Shown here: positions 22,591-31,249 of the stretch, piece after piece
Layout: the number at the start of each line of letters is the position of its first letter
Numbering within the stretch: the stretch's first letter is position 1
Origin: Desmodus rotundus
Lineage: Eukaryota; Chordata; Mammalia; Chiroptera; Phyllostomidae
Length of the DNA stretch: 64,000 nt
Direction: 5' to 3'
Assembly: GCF_022682495.2 (NCBI RefSeq)
Contig: NC_071389.1
Location: 13,507,199 to 13,571,198, forward strand
Notes under the pieces: generated by a model
The model's input: the letters and a program-made list of their open reading frames with translations, nothing else
Database searches by the model: none
What the model was told of the DNA's origin: nothing
Program-made: the position numbers and the translations under genes

Positions 22591-22810
22591 ACGATAACAA
22601 CCTTTCGCCTGCATGTGGCACTCCACAGTTTGCAGAGGCGTGTCCCAGCTCCTGGCTCCTTTCATTTCCCAGCAGGCCCTCTGCCACAAGGAAACTGAGG
22701 CTCACAGAGTGATACAATCATCCACAGCCATACAAAAAGTAAATGGCAGCATTAGGATTTGAACTTAGGTCTCCTAATATTTAATCCAGTGCCTTTTCAA
22801 CCACATTACA
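22590..22810 (-). repeat. MIR SINE
   Basis: ACAAGGAAACTGAGGCTCAC, AGGATTTGAACTTAGGTCTC and the end near CAACCACATTAC mark an almost complete reverse MIR. Confidence 0.8.
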
Positions 22811-22814
22811 GCCT

Positions 22815-22985
22815 CAGAAAGGCTTTAACCTGGAGGCTGGAGGACCTGGCTCCCAGCCCAGCATTCACAAGTCCGTTGAGTGACCTTAGCGAAGTCACTT
22901 CCTCTCCTGGCTGCTGTTTCTGCTGAGGGGCTGCCCAGCTCATGAGACCACTGTGAGGATCAAAGCTGTTGACAGGTGGGAACAG
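22815..22985 (+). repeat. MIR fragment
   Basis: TTGAGTGACCTTAGCGAAGT and CACTTCCTCTCCTGGCTGCT followed by CACTGTGAGGATCAAAG. Confidence 0.6.
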
Positions 22986-23334
22986 GCTGTGGGGACAGGC
23001 TGCCCATCGCAAGCCAGACGCCCGCCCACCTCTGCCAGGCCCCCCAGGTAGAAGCTGCACAATCCAGGCCTTCCTGGCTCCCAGAAGGAAGTGGCTGCCC
23101 GGCTCTGCGTGGTCGTTCCCATGGCTCACGGACACTGGGCAGCACTTTACTCCCTGTCTCTAATGCTGTGAAGGTTCTTCGTGATGGTGGGAGAGGTTTG
23201 ATTCACTGCAGCAGGCAGCTAGTCAGGACCCTTGGGCCAGGCCCTCTGGGGTTCAGAGGTGGGTGAGCAGGATGCAGCCTGCCCTGCGGGGCTCCCCATC
23301 GGGAGGGGCCCATGGACTGGCAGGGCACGGGAAC

Positions 23335-23535
23335 CAGCATCTCATAGGTATCTGCTGTTGGCAGGTGTTTTGCGAGTGTCCTCTCATTCCGTATGTGTCA
23401 CGTGCCTGTAAGCATGAAGCCCATTTTACAAATAAAGAAACTGAGGCTCAAGATCACACAGGACGTGAATGCATACCTCCCTTACCTGCAAAGCCAGGCT
23501 CCTGCCACCCTCTGAGGCTGCTTTGTAAGAACACA
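23335..23535 (-). repeat. MIR SINE
   Basis: CATTTTACAAATAAAGAAAC then TGAGGCTCAAGATCACACAG. Confidence 0.75.
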
Positions 23536-23559
23536 CGATGAAGGAAATTGAGGTGTGTG

Positions 23560-23960
23560 ACGTCAGCCTGCTGGGGAGTCTGGAGACGGGCGGTTGATCT
23601 CCAGCAGGATTCCTAGAGGAGGTGGTATGTGGCAAGGTATGCGGAGGATGAGGAATATTCTGGAAGACAGGATAGGGGGAACGTGGCCCACAGTGAAGCT
23701 GACTATGAGAAGGGCTTGGAGGTGGGGATGGGGGAGGCTGCTGTGCGTCTGAGGACAAGAGTCTGGCTGGAGCAGGGGAGACCTGGAGGAGAAGCACAGG
23801 CGACGAGCCTGGAGAGGTGGGCTGGGCCCTGTTCCTGAGGGGCCTTGCATGCCAGCAGCAAGGCAGTTTGTATTTATCACAGGGAGCACTGGGGAGCCGT
23901 TGAAGATTTCTGCACAAGAAAGTGGCTCAGCTGGAGGTGGAGAGTGTCAGGAAAACCGTG
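23560..23960 (-). repeat. L2 LINE fragment
   Basis: TTGCATGCCAGCAGCAAGGC and GGGGAGCCGTTGAAGATTTC match the reverse complement of the L2 3' region. Confidence 0.65.
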
Positions 23961-24064
23961 CAGGGGCTGGACGGTTACGAGCAGAGAGAGAAAGAAGATG
24001 AGGTTAAATAAGATCCGTCCCCTGTACTTTGCATTTAGTTTCCCTCTGATGTCAAATAATTAAA

Positions 24065-24290
24065 CATCGAGCGCTAACCGTGGACCAGGCTCGGTGATAA
24101 GCGTTTCACGGGTTATGCTTGGTTCAGCCTCACAACTCCAGGAGACAAACACTATCATTATCCCCCTTGAGGAGGAAACCGAGGCACAGAAAATGGGAGT
24201 GGCTACAGCGCACTCGGCAGGAGGAGCTGGATGTGAATGCTGGCATTCTCTCTCCCAACGCTACAACCGTTCAGAATGAGAGCAGGACAG
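24065..24290 (-). repeat. MIR SINE
   Basis: GACCAGGCTCGGTGATAAGC, CACTATCATTATCCCCCTTG and GGAGGAAACCGAGGCACAG. Confidence 0.75.
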
Positions 24291-24294
24291 AAGG

Positions 24295-25180
24295 CCGTTT
24301 ACGGAATAAAAACTCAGTTGACCTTCACCCTCGAATGCTAGTCCTAAAACGGGGTGGAGACCAGCAGTTAAAAATGGAAACCCAGGACCCCAGCCCCTCC
24401 AGCCACGGACAACCACCACTTCGCTGATGCTCTTAAGGGTGCATTCACTGGCAAGGCCGCCAGGTGGCAGTGGGGAGACTGGTCGTTCAGAGCCGTGGCC
24501 CAGCCCAGCCTCCTCCAGCTCCAAGTCACAAAGACCCAGGGCTGGCTTCGAGGAGTGAGGAACAGGGTGGCTTTCAGGGGACCCTCCCCTCCTGGTTGCT
24601 CCTCTCCACAATCCCTGCAGCCTCTGTGCTCAGAGGGGTATCCAAAGCAGAGCCGTGTTCGCAGGTACCTTCAGGTGAAGCAGGAAGACAGGAGAGAATT
24701 GCCGGCGTATGGCCGTCCCTCTCTGGGGTCGTACACAGCCCGTAGCAATGCTGTTACCTGAGAGTTCTTAACAGCCCAGGGAAATGCTCACTCCCCAGTG
24801 CAAGGGGTGGGGGTGGGGGGAAGAGCACACAGCACTGCGCACACAGCAAGATCATAGCTGTGGGCACAGCACGTGTGCCTAGAAAAATGCCTGGGAGAAG
24901 TGGACCAAAGCATTAGCTGTGGCTCTCAGGCTGGGGAAGTTAGGGGTGGTTTTCGTCTTCCTTCTTAAGTCTTCTGTATCTTCGTTATTTTCAACAATGA
25001 GCGTGTGCTACTTTTACCATGATTTTCTTAAAAGAGGGGGAAGAATATTAGCTGTTAAAATGTCTTTTTCCAACTCCTCCAGGAAGCCTTCCCTCCTTCT
25101 CCTCTGTGTCCCAAGGGGGTGTGGGCAGCCTCAATTAAAGAGCAGTTTTTACTCCATACAGTGGTTATAGCTGTCAGTGT
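24295..25180. other. Unique stretch
   Basis: No gene seen. A G-rich string GGGGTGGGGGTGGGGGG occurs near 24805-24821, a quadruplex-prone sequence. A reverse L1/MER-like AT-rich part around 24960-25070 was not classified. Confidence 0.35.
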
Positions 25181-25186
25181 CTAAAT

Positions 25187-25485
25187 CCATGCCACTCAAT
25201 TTGGCAACCACGAGTTACTAGCCACGTGTGGCTACTGAGCACTTGAAATGTGGCTAGAGGGAACTTACAAGAGCAGAAATATAAAACACCCGCCAGGTTT
25301 CAAAGACTTAATATGAAAAAAAAGAATGTAACATAGTTTATTAATAATGTGTCAAAACAATAGTTTGGATATCTTGAGTTAAATAAGTATATTCAAATTA
25401 ACTTTACCTGTTCCTTTTTACTTTTTAATGTGGCTGTTAGGAAATCAAAAACTACGTCTGAGGCTTGTATTACGAGAAAGTAAAA
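25187..25485 (-). mobile_element. MER33 (non-autonomous hAT-Charlie), reverse
   Basis: CTAGCCACGTGTGGCTACTG, AGCACTTGAAATGTGGCTAG, AAGACTTAATATGAAAAAAA and CTTTTTACTTTTTAATGTGG match MER33 read on the minus strand. This is a better preserved copy than the one at 18513. Confidence 0.75.
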
Positions 25486-25984
25486 ACTTCCACGTGGGGC
25501 CTGTCTATGGGGCCGGTCCCTGAGCTTCCTAAGGCAGATCTGTGACTCTGCCAGCTCCGGCCCAGAGAGGGAAAGGGGCCTGTGTGGGGAAACACAGCAG
25601 ACGAGTGGCAGAACTAGAAAGTGAGCCAGGTATCTACTGAGAAACTGCTCCCGGCTTGGCTCTGGCTCCTGGGGTGGCCTGACCCATAGCTGACCACGTG
25701 GCCCATCAGCCTCGCATCTGGGCAGAGCAAGGGCACTCGGGTGGGAGGCAGAGGCCCAGGTGTGCTGAGAGGTGACCTCTATGTTTCCTCCAGACTCCGT
25801 CCGTCCGCATAACACAAGTCCCTTTCAGAACCCCCTCCACCTTCCCCTCAGGATCAAGGCCTCAAGGGGGCGGAGAGCTCATTAGCATCTCCTGGTATGG
25901 CTGAGACGAGGACACAGGTCCCACTGTCCCCAGTGAATTCACAACACAGAGAAAGTCACGGTTGAAAGTGGCCTCGGATACATC

Positions 25985-26095
25985 AGCTTGGCCAATACCC
26001 TCATATTGTGTTTGTGGCAAGTGGGGCCCAGTAGGGTGAGTGTCCTGCCCGAGGGCACACAGCGAGTTAGGGAGGGCTGGGACATAGAGGCCAGG
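25985..26095 (-). repeat. MIR fragment
   Basis: GCCCGAGGGCACACAGCGAG with a preceding GGCAAGTGGGGCCCAG fits a worn reverse MIR. Confidence 0.5.
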
Positions 26096-26189
26096 CCAGT
26101 CCCATAGTCAAGGAGGGCAGTGGCACCGGTTGGAACCCAGGCTGCTCCCAGACCGTGCTAAACCAAGTTCATGCTGCTTCCCCTACCTC

Positions 26190-26880
26190 AGATCAATTCA
26201 TTCTCTATCGAGGGCTTCCCACCGTGCCGAAAATACAACGCATACTCCTCCTCCATGACCTAATCTCTTCCACGCTCCGGTTGCTTGCCATACTTCAGCT
26301 GCTTTTCCTAGACGGCGCCCAGCATATTCCCACCTCAGGGCCTTTGCGTTCACAGTCCCTTCCCCCTGGAACTCCCTTTCCTTACTTTTGCAAGGTGGAC
26401 TGGCATTGTCCAGCTTCCATCTGCCATGTTTCCTCTTCAGAGAGGCTTTCGATGACCGCCCCTGCCTAGAGTGGCCCCTCCCCTTCGTTGCTCACTGTCC
26501 CATAACACCATCACCTTGTTTTATTGTCTTCCTAGCTTTTATCATTATCTTTTCAAAAACTTTTATTTACTGATTTTTAGAGAGAGAGGAAGGGAGAGAG
26601 AGAAACATCGATTTGTCGTTCCACTTATTTATGCATTCATTGGTTGCTGCTTCTATGTGCCCTAACTGGGGATCGAACCCACAACCTTCTGAGCTACCTG
26701 GCCAGGGAGCATTTAACATTATCTTAATGATAGTATACATATATAGGTCTTCCCACAACAAAATGTAGGTTCTAGAAGAGCAGGGCCTCGTCAGGCAGAT
26801 TCATGGCTGTGTCCCAGCGTCCCGAGTATCCAGCATATAGGAAGTACCCAATTAATGTTTATTAAATCAAATTTGATTGA
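26190..26880 (+). repeat. L2 LINE 3' end, split by a VES SINE
   Basis: Left arm to 26551: ATTCCCACCTCAGGGCCTTT, CCCCCTGGAACTCCC, TTCAGAGAGGCTTTCGATGA. Right arm from 26717: CATTATCTTAATGATAGTAT, GGTTCTAGAAGAGCAGGGCC and CCAATTAATGTTTATTAAAT. Together they read as one continuous L2 end. Confidence 0.85.
26552..26716 (-). mobile_element. VES SINE, reverse, internally shortened
   Basis: On the minus strand it reads CTGGCCAGGTAGCTCAGAAG, GGTTGTGGGTTCGATCCCCA, AACGACAAATCGATGTTTCT and a CT/A tail. About 25 bases between the A-box and B-box regions are missing compared with the copy at 14845. Flanking CATTATCTT (26543-26551 and 26717-26725) is the target duplication. Confidence 0.9.
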
Positions 26881-26934
26881 AAGAAGTGGACAAATCAGGT
26901 CACTGAAGCCTAGTTCCAGCCTACTCCCTCCCCC

Positions 26935-27130
26935 CACCACTCCACAATCTGCGGTGTCCTTAGGCAAGTACCCTTTCCCCTCTCTGGGCCCCAATTTCCC
27001 CTTCTGAGAAATGGAGCTCCCACTACTGCCAGCAGGGCTGGCAGGGTAGGCTGGTTGAATTAGCATCAGTCTGGTTGATGGGTGTGAACACTGCTTTGTA
27101 AACTGTTAAAGTGTGATTGCAAATGTGAGT
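26935..27130 (+). repeat. MIR SINE
   Basis: GTGTCCTTAGGCAAGTACCC, CCCCAATTTCCCCTTCTGAG and TGTAAACTGTTAAAGTGTGA. Confidence 0.7.
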
Positions 27131-27689
27131 AGCTGTTGTCATTAGACAAATGAAGCTCCAGCCGCCTCTTCCTCTGCAGACGAAGGGGTTGGGTCAGAGG
27201 CTCTGGGGAGGCCTCCCACCCTGCCAGTGAGTGAGTGCGTTGCTCTGAGCTGGGCACTGCCTGCAGGTAGCTCATAGTCTGCAGGAGTGATAGAGATAAG
27301 ATGCAAATTGAAATAAACAATTGAGACATCAGCAATGGCCTATCCTTCAGGAAACAGATAATAAGTGCAAATGGTCTGAGAGCAAGTGAGGCTGATGTCA
27401 ATTAAAGCTCTTGGTAGGGGGTAGGGTGGGACCAGATCCAAGCCCTTAGAGAGGAGAGGGCACAGCCGGGACAAAGGCAGAGCTGGAGGAAGTTGTCACA
27501 GAGACCAGCCAGGAGGCGTCTGGCCAGACTGCAAAACCCAAGCACCCTATAGGATCCCAAATGGGGAATGAAATAATGTTTAGGGAGAAAAAAATGGGAG
27601 TGGAGGGGACTGTATTTTACTATTATCACCATTTTCCTTTTCAGTCAATTAAAGGCCTTGGACCGATGTCTATTGGATTATATAATGCT

Positions 27690-27990
27690 GAGAGAGTGAT
27701 TTCCCTCTTTAGGCCTCAATTTTCTTATCTGTGAAATGGGGGTGTCTGAAGTGGGTGAAATGACTCCCTGAGTTCTCTCCATTAATTCATGAAAGGCTCA
27801 GGGCATCAGCACTGGGGTAGGACAGGCCTGGTGTGAATTCTAGCTCTGACTTGCAGTGTGACCTTGGACAAATTACTTATCTGGTCCTCAGTGTCAACGT
27901 CTGAAACGGCCAGCACCTACCTCATAGGGCTGAACATTAAAGGGACAATGTATAAACAGCTTAGCCAAGGGACACGTACCAGATCCTGAA
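27690..27990 (+). repeat. Two sense MIR pieces
   Basis: CAATTTTCTTATCTGTGAAA (first piece, to about 27745), then GGTGTGAATTCTAGCTCTGA, GTGTGACCTTGGACAAATTA and CCTACCTCATAGGGCTGAAC (second piece from about 27800). Confidence 0.75.
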
Positions 27991-27994
27991 TGAA

Positions 27995-29290
27995 TGCCAC
28001 TGCTCTTCCCATTTTGAGCCAACAAGGGTAGAACCATTAGGGATGGGTGGGTGATACCAAGGGCATGCGGAATAGAAACAAGAAAAGTTGAATCCACCTA
28101 GCACATAATAGGTGCTCAAGAAATATTTCTTGAATTGGGAAGTGGTCAGGCACTGCATGTTGGCACGGGGGAGTCGGATAGCTTGGAGCCACTTTTCCCA
28201 GGAAAGGGAGTCTTGCCCCAGGATGGGCTAAACTCAGGGTCTCTACAACTTCAGGTCCCCTGGAAAGTCTGAGAAGCAGGAACTAAAAATAAAGGCGGTC
28301 CCACCCCAGTGGATCTCAACCCTGGTCAAAGGAGTCTGTAGGCTTAAGGGCGGTGGGGGGCGGGGGCAGGGGCAGAATTCCCATACACCTCGTTTCCCTT
28401 CTCTCTGCACACATCTGCTCTGTCTCCTTCCCAGGCAGTCTCTCCCAGCCTTTGAGCCTCACTTCCTCCTGGTGGCCTTCCAGGATGAAGCCCATTTTAG
28501 TTGGACTCGTGAAGCTTCAAAAGATGACCCAATTTTCCAAGCCTTAGATGGGGTCTCAAAGTCTGTGGTGCCCTTTTCTTGGTATGAACTGTAGGGTAGG
28601 CCCTGAAGGGAGGGGATCACAGGGATATTTTGATACTTTGTGGGACAAAGGGACGGGAGAGGTCCGGGTGGCATAGACTAAATTTACACAGTCTGTACCT
28701 CCACTGGGCTCTCACGCCCACTCCACCGAGGGGGCAACTCCTGGTTAAGCCTGGTTTGTCAGGAGCGACTCTCCCAAAGGCCAGGGGCCCTGCCTGGATG
28801 ATTCCCGAAGGCCCTCTGCAGCCCGCCCACCATCCGGCCTCAGCAAAGCCTGTTAATGATGATGGTGATGAAGGCTGTCAGAGCAGGGCCGGGCCCACAG
28901 GGAGGGAACAAGGGGTTGTGTCCTCCCTGAAGGCACAGCCATGCACAAAACCGTGGCTGCACCGACAGGTCCATTCCACATGTGGGGGGAGGGGAAGGGG
29001 GACTTCCCCAGATGCCCCCGCATTGGCCTCCTTCACCCCCAAACTGCATTGGGAAAAGAGGAACAGAGGAGAAATCCAATATACAGATAGATGGGTCTGC
29101 GGGGAGGGGCTCCTGCTCTGGCTCAGAACAAGGCGTGGAGGGTAGGACTGGGGTGTGCCTGCCAGGGCCCGGCCCACCACTGCAGGAGTGACCCCCCAGG
29201 CCCTTCTGTTAGCGCCAAGGCCCACTCTCCCAGGCAGAGGCCCCAGCCCAGTCCCAGCGCCTGGGAAAGCCGCCTGTTTTGTTCCCATTC
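27995..29290. other. Unique stretch leading to the EPHB2 promoter
   Basis: No gene or clear repeat apart from a short L2/MIR-like tail near 28095-28135 (AGCACATAATAGGTGCTCAA). A GATGATGGTGATGAAG microrepeat is near 28857. Confidence 0.4.
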
Positions 29291-29292
29291 CA

Positions 29293-29315
29293 CCCCCCCC
29301 CCCCCCCCCCCCCCC
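29293..29315. repeat. Poly-C tract (23 C) upstream of EPHB2
   Basis: An uninterrupted run of 23 C lies about 680-700 bases upstream of the start codon. Such runs are length-unstable, can form G-quadruplex/i-motif structures and are prone to sequencing error, so its exact length should be treated with caution. Confidence 0.95.
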
Positions 29316-29516
29316 GGCTTTCTCTCTCTCATTCATTGCAGTTTGGTCTCTTTCCGAGCCGCAGGGACCGGGTGGCAGGGCTGAGGAGAGAGGGTGGCAC
29401 TCCCGGCCCTGACAGGTAGGGCCAGAGCCTGCTTTGGGCAGCCCCTTCTTCCGCCCTCCCCCCGGGTCCCCTCTCCCTGCCCCTGTCAGCCGCGCCAGAC
29501 GCTCTCCGGCTTTGCA

Positions 29517-29575
29517 GCATTCAATAAAAATTCAGAAACATTTGGGCTGAAATCGCTGCTTTATCTGGAGGAGCC
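29517..29575. promoter_or_regulatory. AT-rich block at the upstream edge of the CpG island
   Basis: A sharply bounded AT-rich block (CAATAAAAATTC at about 29521-29532, and GCTTTATCT near 29556-29564) is set between GC-rich sequences about 430-480 bases before the EPHB2 start codon. The first resembles CDX-type or TATA-like sites and the second contains a GATA-type core (TTATCT). It is not a repeat I recognise. A core-promoter or enhancer role is inference only. Confidence 0.35.
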
Positions 29576-29994
29576 ACAGCGCCGGGAGAGACCACTGCTG
29601 CGCGGGGGGAGCCCGGTGTCTACGTCGCACGAGCGCGAAAGGTTTCCGCGCTTCAGCGCCCGCGCTGCCCGCAGATGACCCGGCAGCCAGGGGACACTAG
29701 GGATTGGAGGGCCTGCGCGACCGGCTGGGGTTCAGGGCGAGCGTGGGGAGACGACTGCCCGGCTGGGCTCCCCCCGCGCCCGCGGCTCAGGTGGGCTGTG
29801 CCCAGCGCTGGCGGAGCCCGGGTCCCCGTTCTGCCCGGGCTGGATGGCTCATTCTGCTGGCTGCGCGGTGGCGGCGGCTGTGTGTGCGCCGCGCCTCGCC
29901 GCTCCCCCCGGCCCCCCGAGCCCGGGGCGCGCGCTCTCGCCCGGGCCGCCCGGGCCCCGCGGAGCCGCGGCCCGAGGCCCCGGGAAGCGCAGCA

Positions 29995-30055
29995 ATGGCC
30001 CTGCGGAGGCTGGGGGCCGCGCTGCTGCTGCTGCCGCTGCTCGCCGCCGTGGAAG
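29995..30055 (+). CDS. EPHB2: EPHB2 coding exon 1 (signal peptide), partial gene
   Basis: EPHB2 is a single-pass receptor tyrosine kinase that binds ephrin-B ligands at cell contacts and guides axons, synapses and intestinal crypt cell sorting. The exon encodes 20 residues starting MALRRLGAALLLLPLLAA, then VE. This matches the start of mammalian EPHB2 as I know it. Two arginines at residues 4-5 precede a leucine/alanine-rich core of about 12 residues, a classical signal peptide; cleavage in the human protein is placed after residue 18. The start has G at -3 and G at +4, a good Kozak context. Coding sequence stops one base into a codon, followed by GTGAG at 30056-30060, so the intron is phase 1. 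The ligand-binding, fibronectin, membrane, kinase and SAM parts lie beyond the window. Retention of intron 1 would read to a stop at 30247-30249. The gene call is firm; the transcription start is not visible. Confidence 0.95.
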
Positions 30056-30060
30056 GTGAG
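30056..30060 (+). other. EPHB2: Splice donor of EPHB2 exon 1
   Basis: The sequence AAG|GTGAG fits the U2-type donor consensus well, and its position gives the exon boundary expected for EPHB2. Six bases after the GT starts, a G-rich run begins (see the G-quadruplex entry). Confidence 0.9.
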
Positions 30061-30061
30061 C

Positions 30062-30076
30062 GGGCGGGCGGGCGGG
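30062..30076 (+). promoter_or_regulatory. Perfect G-quadruplex motif beside the splice donor
   Basis: Four GGG runs at 30062-30064, 30066-30068, 30070-30072 and 30074-30076 are separated by single C bases. This is the shortest-loop class of G-quadruplex motif and also a string of overlapping GC-box (GGGCGG) sites. It lies on the coding strand, so it would be present in both promoter DNA and pre-mRNA. A further G-rich stretch follows at 30081-30095. Any function in transcription or splicing is inferred. Confidence 0.75.
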
Positions 30077-30959
30077 CGATGGGGGTGGGGAGCGGCCGGG
30101 CACGGGCGGCCGCCGGCGCCCATCTCCACCCCGCGGCCCGCAAAGTTTGCCCTGGGGCTCGCACCGGGCGCAGGTGGCCGCGAGGAGGTGTGTCCGGCCG
30201 CGCCTGGAGGTGCGGGCCCCGCGGGCACCCGGGGAGCGGCGGGCTCTGATTGACTGTGCCAGGAGGAGGCGAAGGGACCATCTTGACGAGGCTTTGTAGC
30301 CAGCCGGGCAAGCGCCGCCCAGGGCCGGGGGCTGCCCACGCGCGCTCGCCGCCCCTGGCCCGGGCACCCCCTTCGCGCTGGCCTGGCCTTGCTCGGCACG
30401 GGGTTGAGGGGCGCCGGCCGGGGGACCCGACGCGCGGTCGGGGCTGGAAAGTTTGGCAGGGAGCAGTAGGAGGGAGGCACCGCGGCTGGCCAGGGTGGGG
30501 GCTCCGGGTCCACGCCCCCGGAATGGGGTCGGCGCCCCGAAGAGCTGGGACTGACAGTGGAAGTGAGCGCGCCAGCCCCTCGCGTCTGTGCCTGCCCATC
30601 GCCCGCGGCGTACAATGGGGTCCCCTCCCCGAAAGGACTACGGGGGGATGGGTTCGTGGGCATCTCTCCGCCGCGCGGGGTCTCCGAGCACCCCTGCCGG
30701 CCACCGCCCCGCTGGCGGCAGAGCTCAGCGTGGCCGCTGGAGCCCCGGGAACTTTCCAGCTGCCGTCAGTGCCGGACCAGATGCTCTTGCCATGTGTTGG
30801 CCTTGGCCAGGGTCGCTGGGCCGTCTCCCCATGGTACCACTGACCCCCAAAGGGACAGGCGGGCTGCCAGGTTTCCTGAGCCAGCTTACTCTGGAGGGAA
30901 AGTTAGTGGGGTCTGGGTGTGCCCACTAGAAATGGCCGAGCTTGTAGGGCCAGGAATGA

Positions 30960-31245
30960 ATATGAATAATGGTTCTCGTGTGTATAGCACTTTACAGTTT
31001 TCAAACCGCTTTACAGTTTATGAAGTATTTTACACTGTCTGTGGTTTACAACGCGCTGCACAGTTGACGAGGTACTCTAGATTCGCAAAGTGCTTTCCCA
31101 CCCACGGTGTTCTTGGATTTCCTAAAATAAGTCTTCCCCAGAAGCCAGGTGAGTATGATTCTTGCTCCCTTTTCATAGGTGGGGAAACCGAGGCTAAGAA
31201 GTCAGTGGGTAATAAAAACAGAACCCAGGTCTGAGGTCTCTGAAG
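30960..31245 (-). repeat. MIR-type SINE fragment
   Basis: The block TATAGCACTTTACAGTTTTC and, at the right end, CTTTTCATAGGTGGGGAAAC then CAGAACCCAGGTCTGAGGTC, fits a long reverse MIR copy with two tandem-looking TTTACA(G/C) segments at 30990-31035. Confidence 0.6.
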
Positions 31246-31249
31246 CCTG

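Larger units (their letters stand above)
1..29589. other. Upstream intergenic flank of EPHB2
   Basis: No exon with credible coding sequence and splice sites was found in this flank. In human the neighbour upstream of EPHB2 is the C1QA/C1QC/C1QB cluster, tens of kb away, so absence of genes here is expected. The flank is made of unique sequence and old repeats, listed separately. Confidence 0.7.
29590..30790. promoter_or_regulatory. EPHB2: CpG island / EPHB2 promoter region
   Basis: CpG dinucleotides are dense and GC content very high from about 29590 to 30790, in sharp contrast with the CpG-poor flanks. The island covers the end of the upstream DNA, the presumed 5' leader, exon 1 and the start of intron 1. 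I see no convincing TATA box close to the start codon. Many GGGCGG/CCGCCC-like sites are present. A developmental receptor gene with a TATA-less CpG-island promoter is the expected arrangement. The exact transcription start cannot be placed from sequence alone. Confidence 0.85.

Noticed and set aside
29653..30663. 336-codon open frame on the minus strand across the CpG island
   Set aside because: It lies opposite exon 1 in very GC-rich DNA where stops are rare, its product is Pro/Arg/Ala/Gly-rich without a domain, and no splice or promoter evidence supports it.
29787..30704. 305-codon minus-strand frame over the same island
   Set aside because: Overlaps the previous frame in another register; both cannot be real and neither resembles a protein family.
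30250..31234. Long + frames just after exon 1
   Set aside because: They start inside intron 1, are GC-driven and have no recognisable domain or acceptor site upstream.
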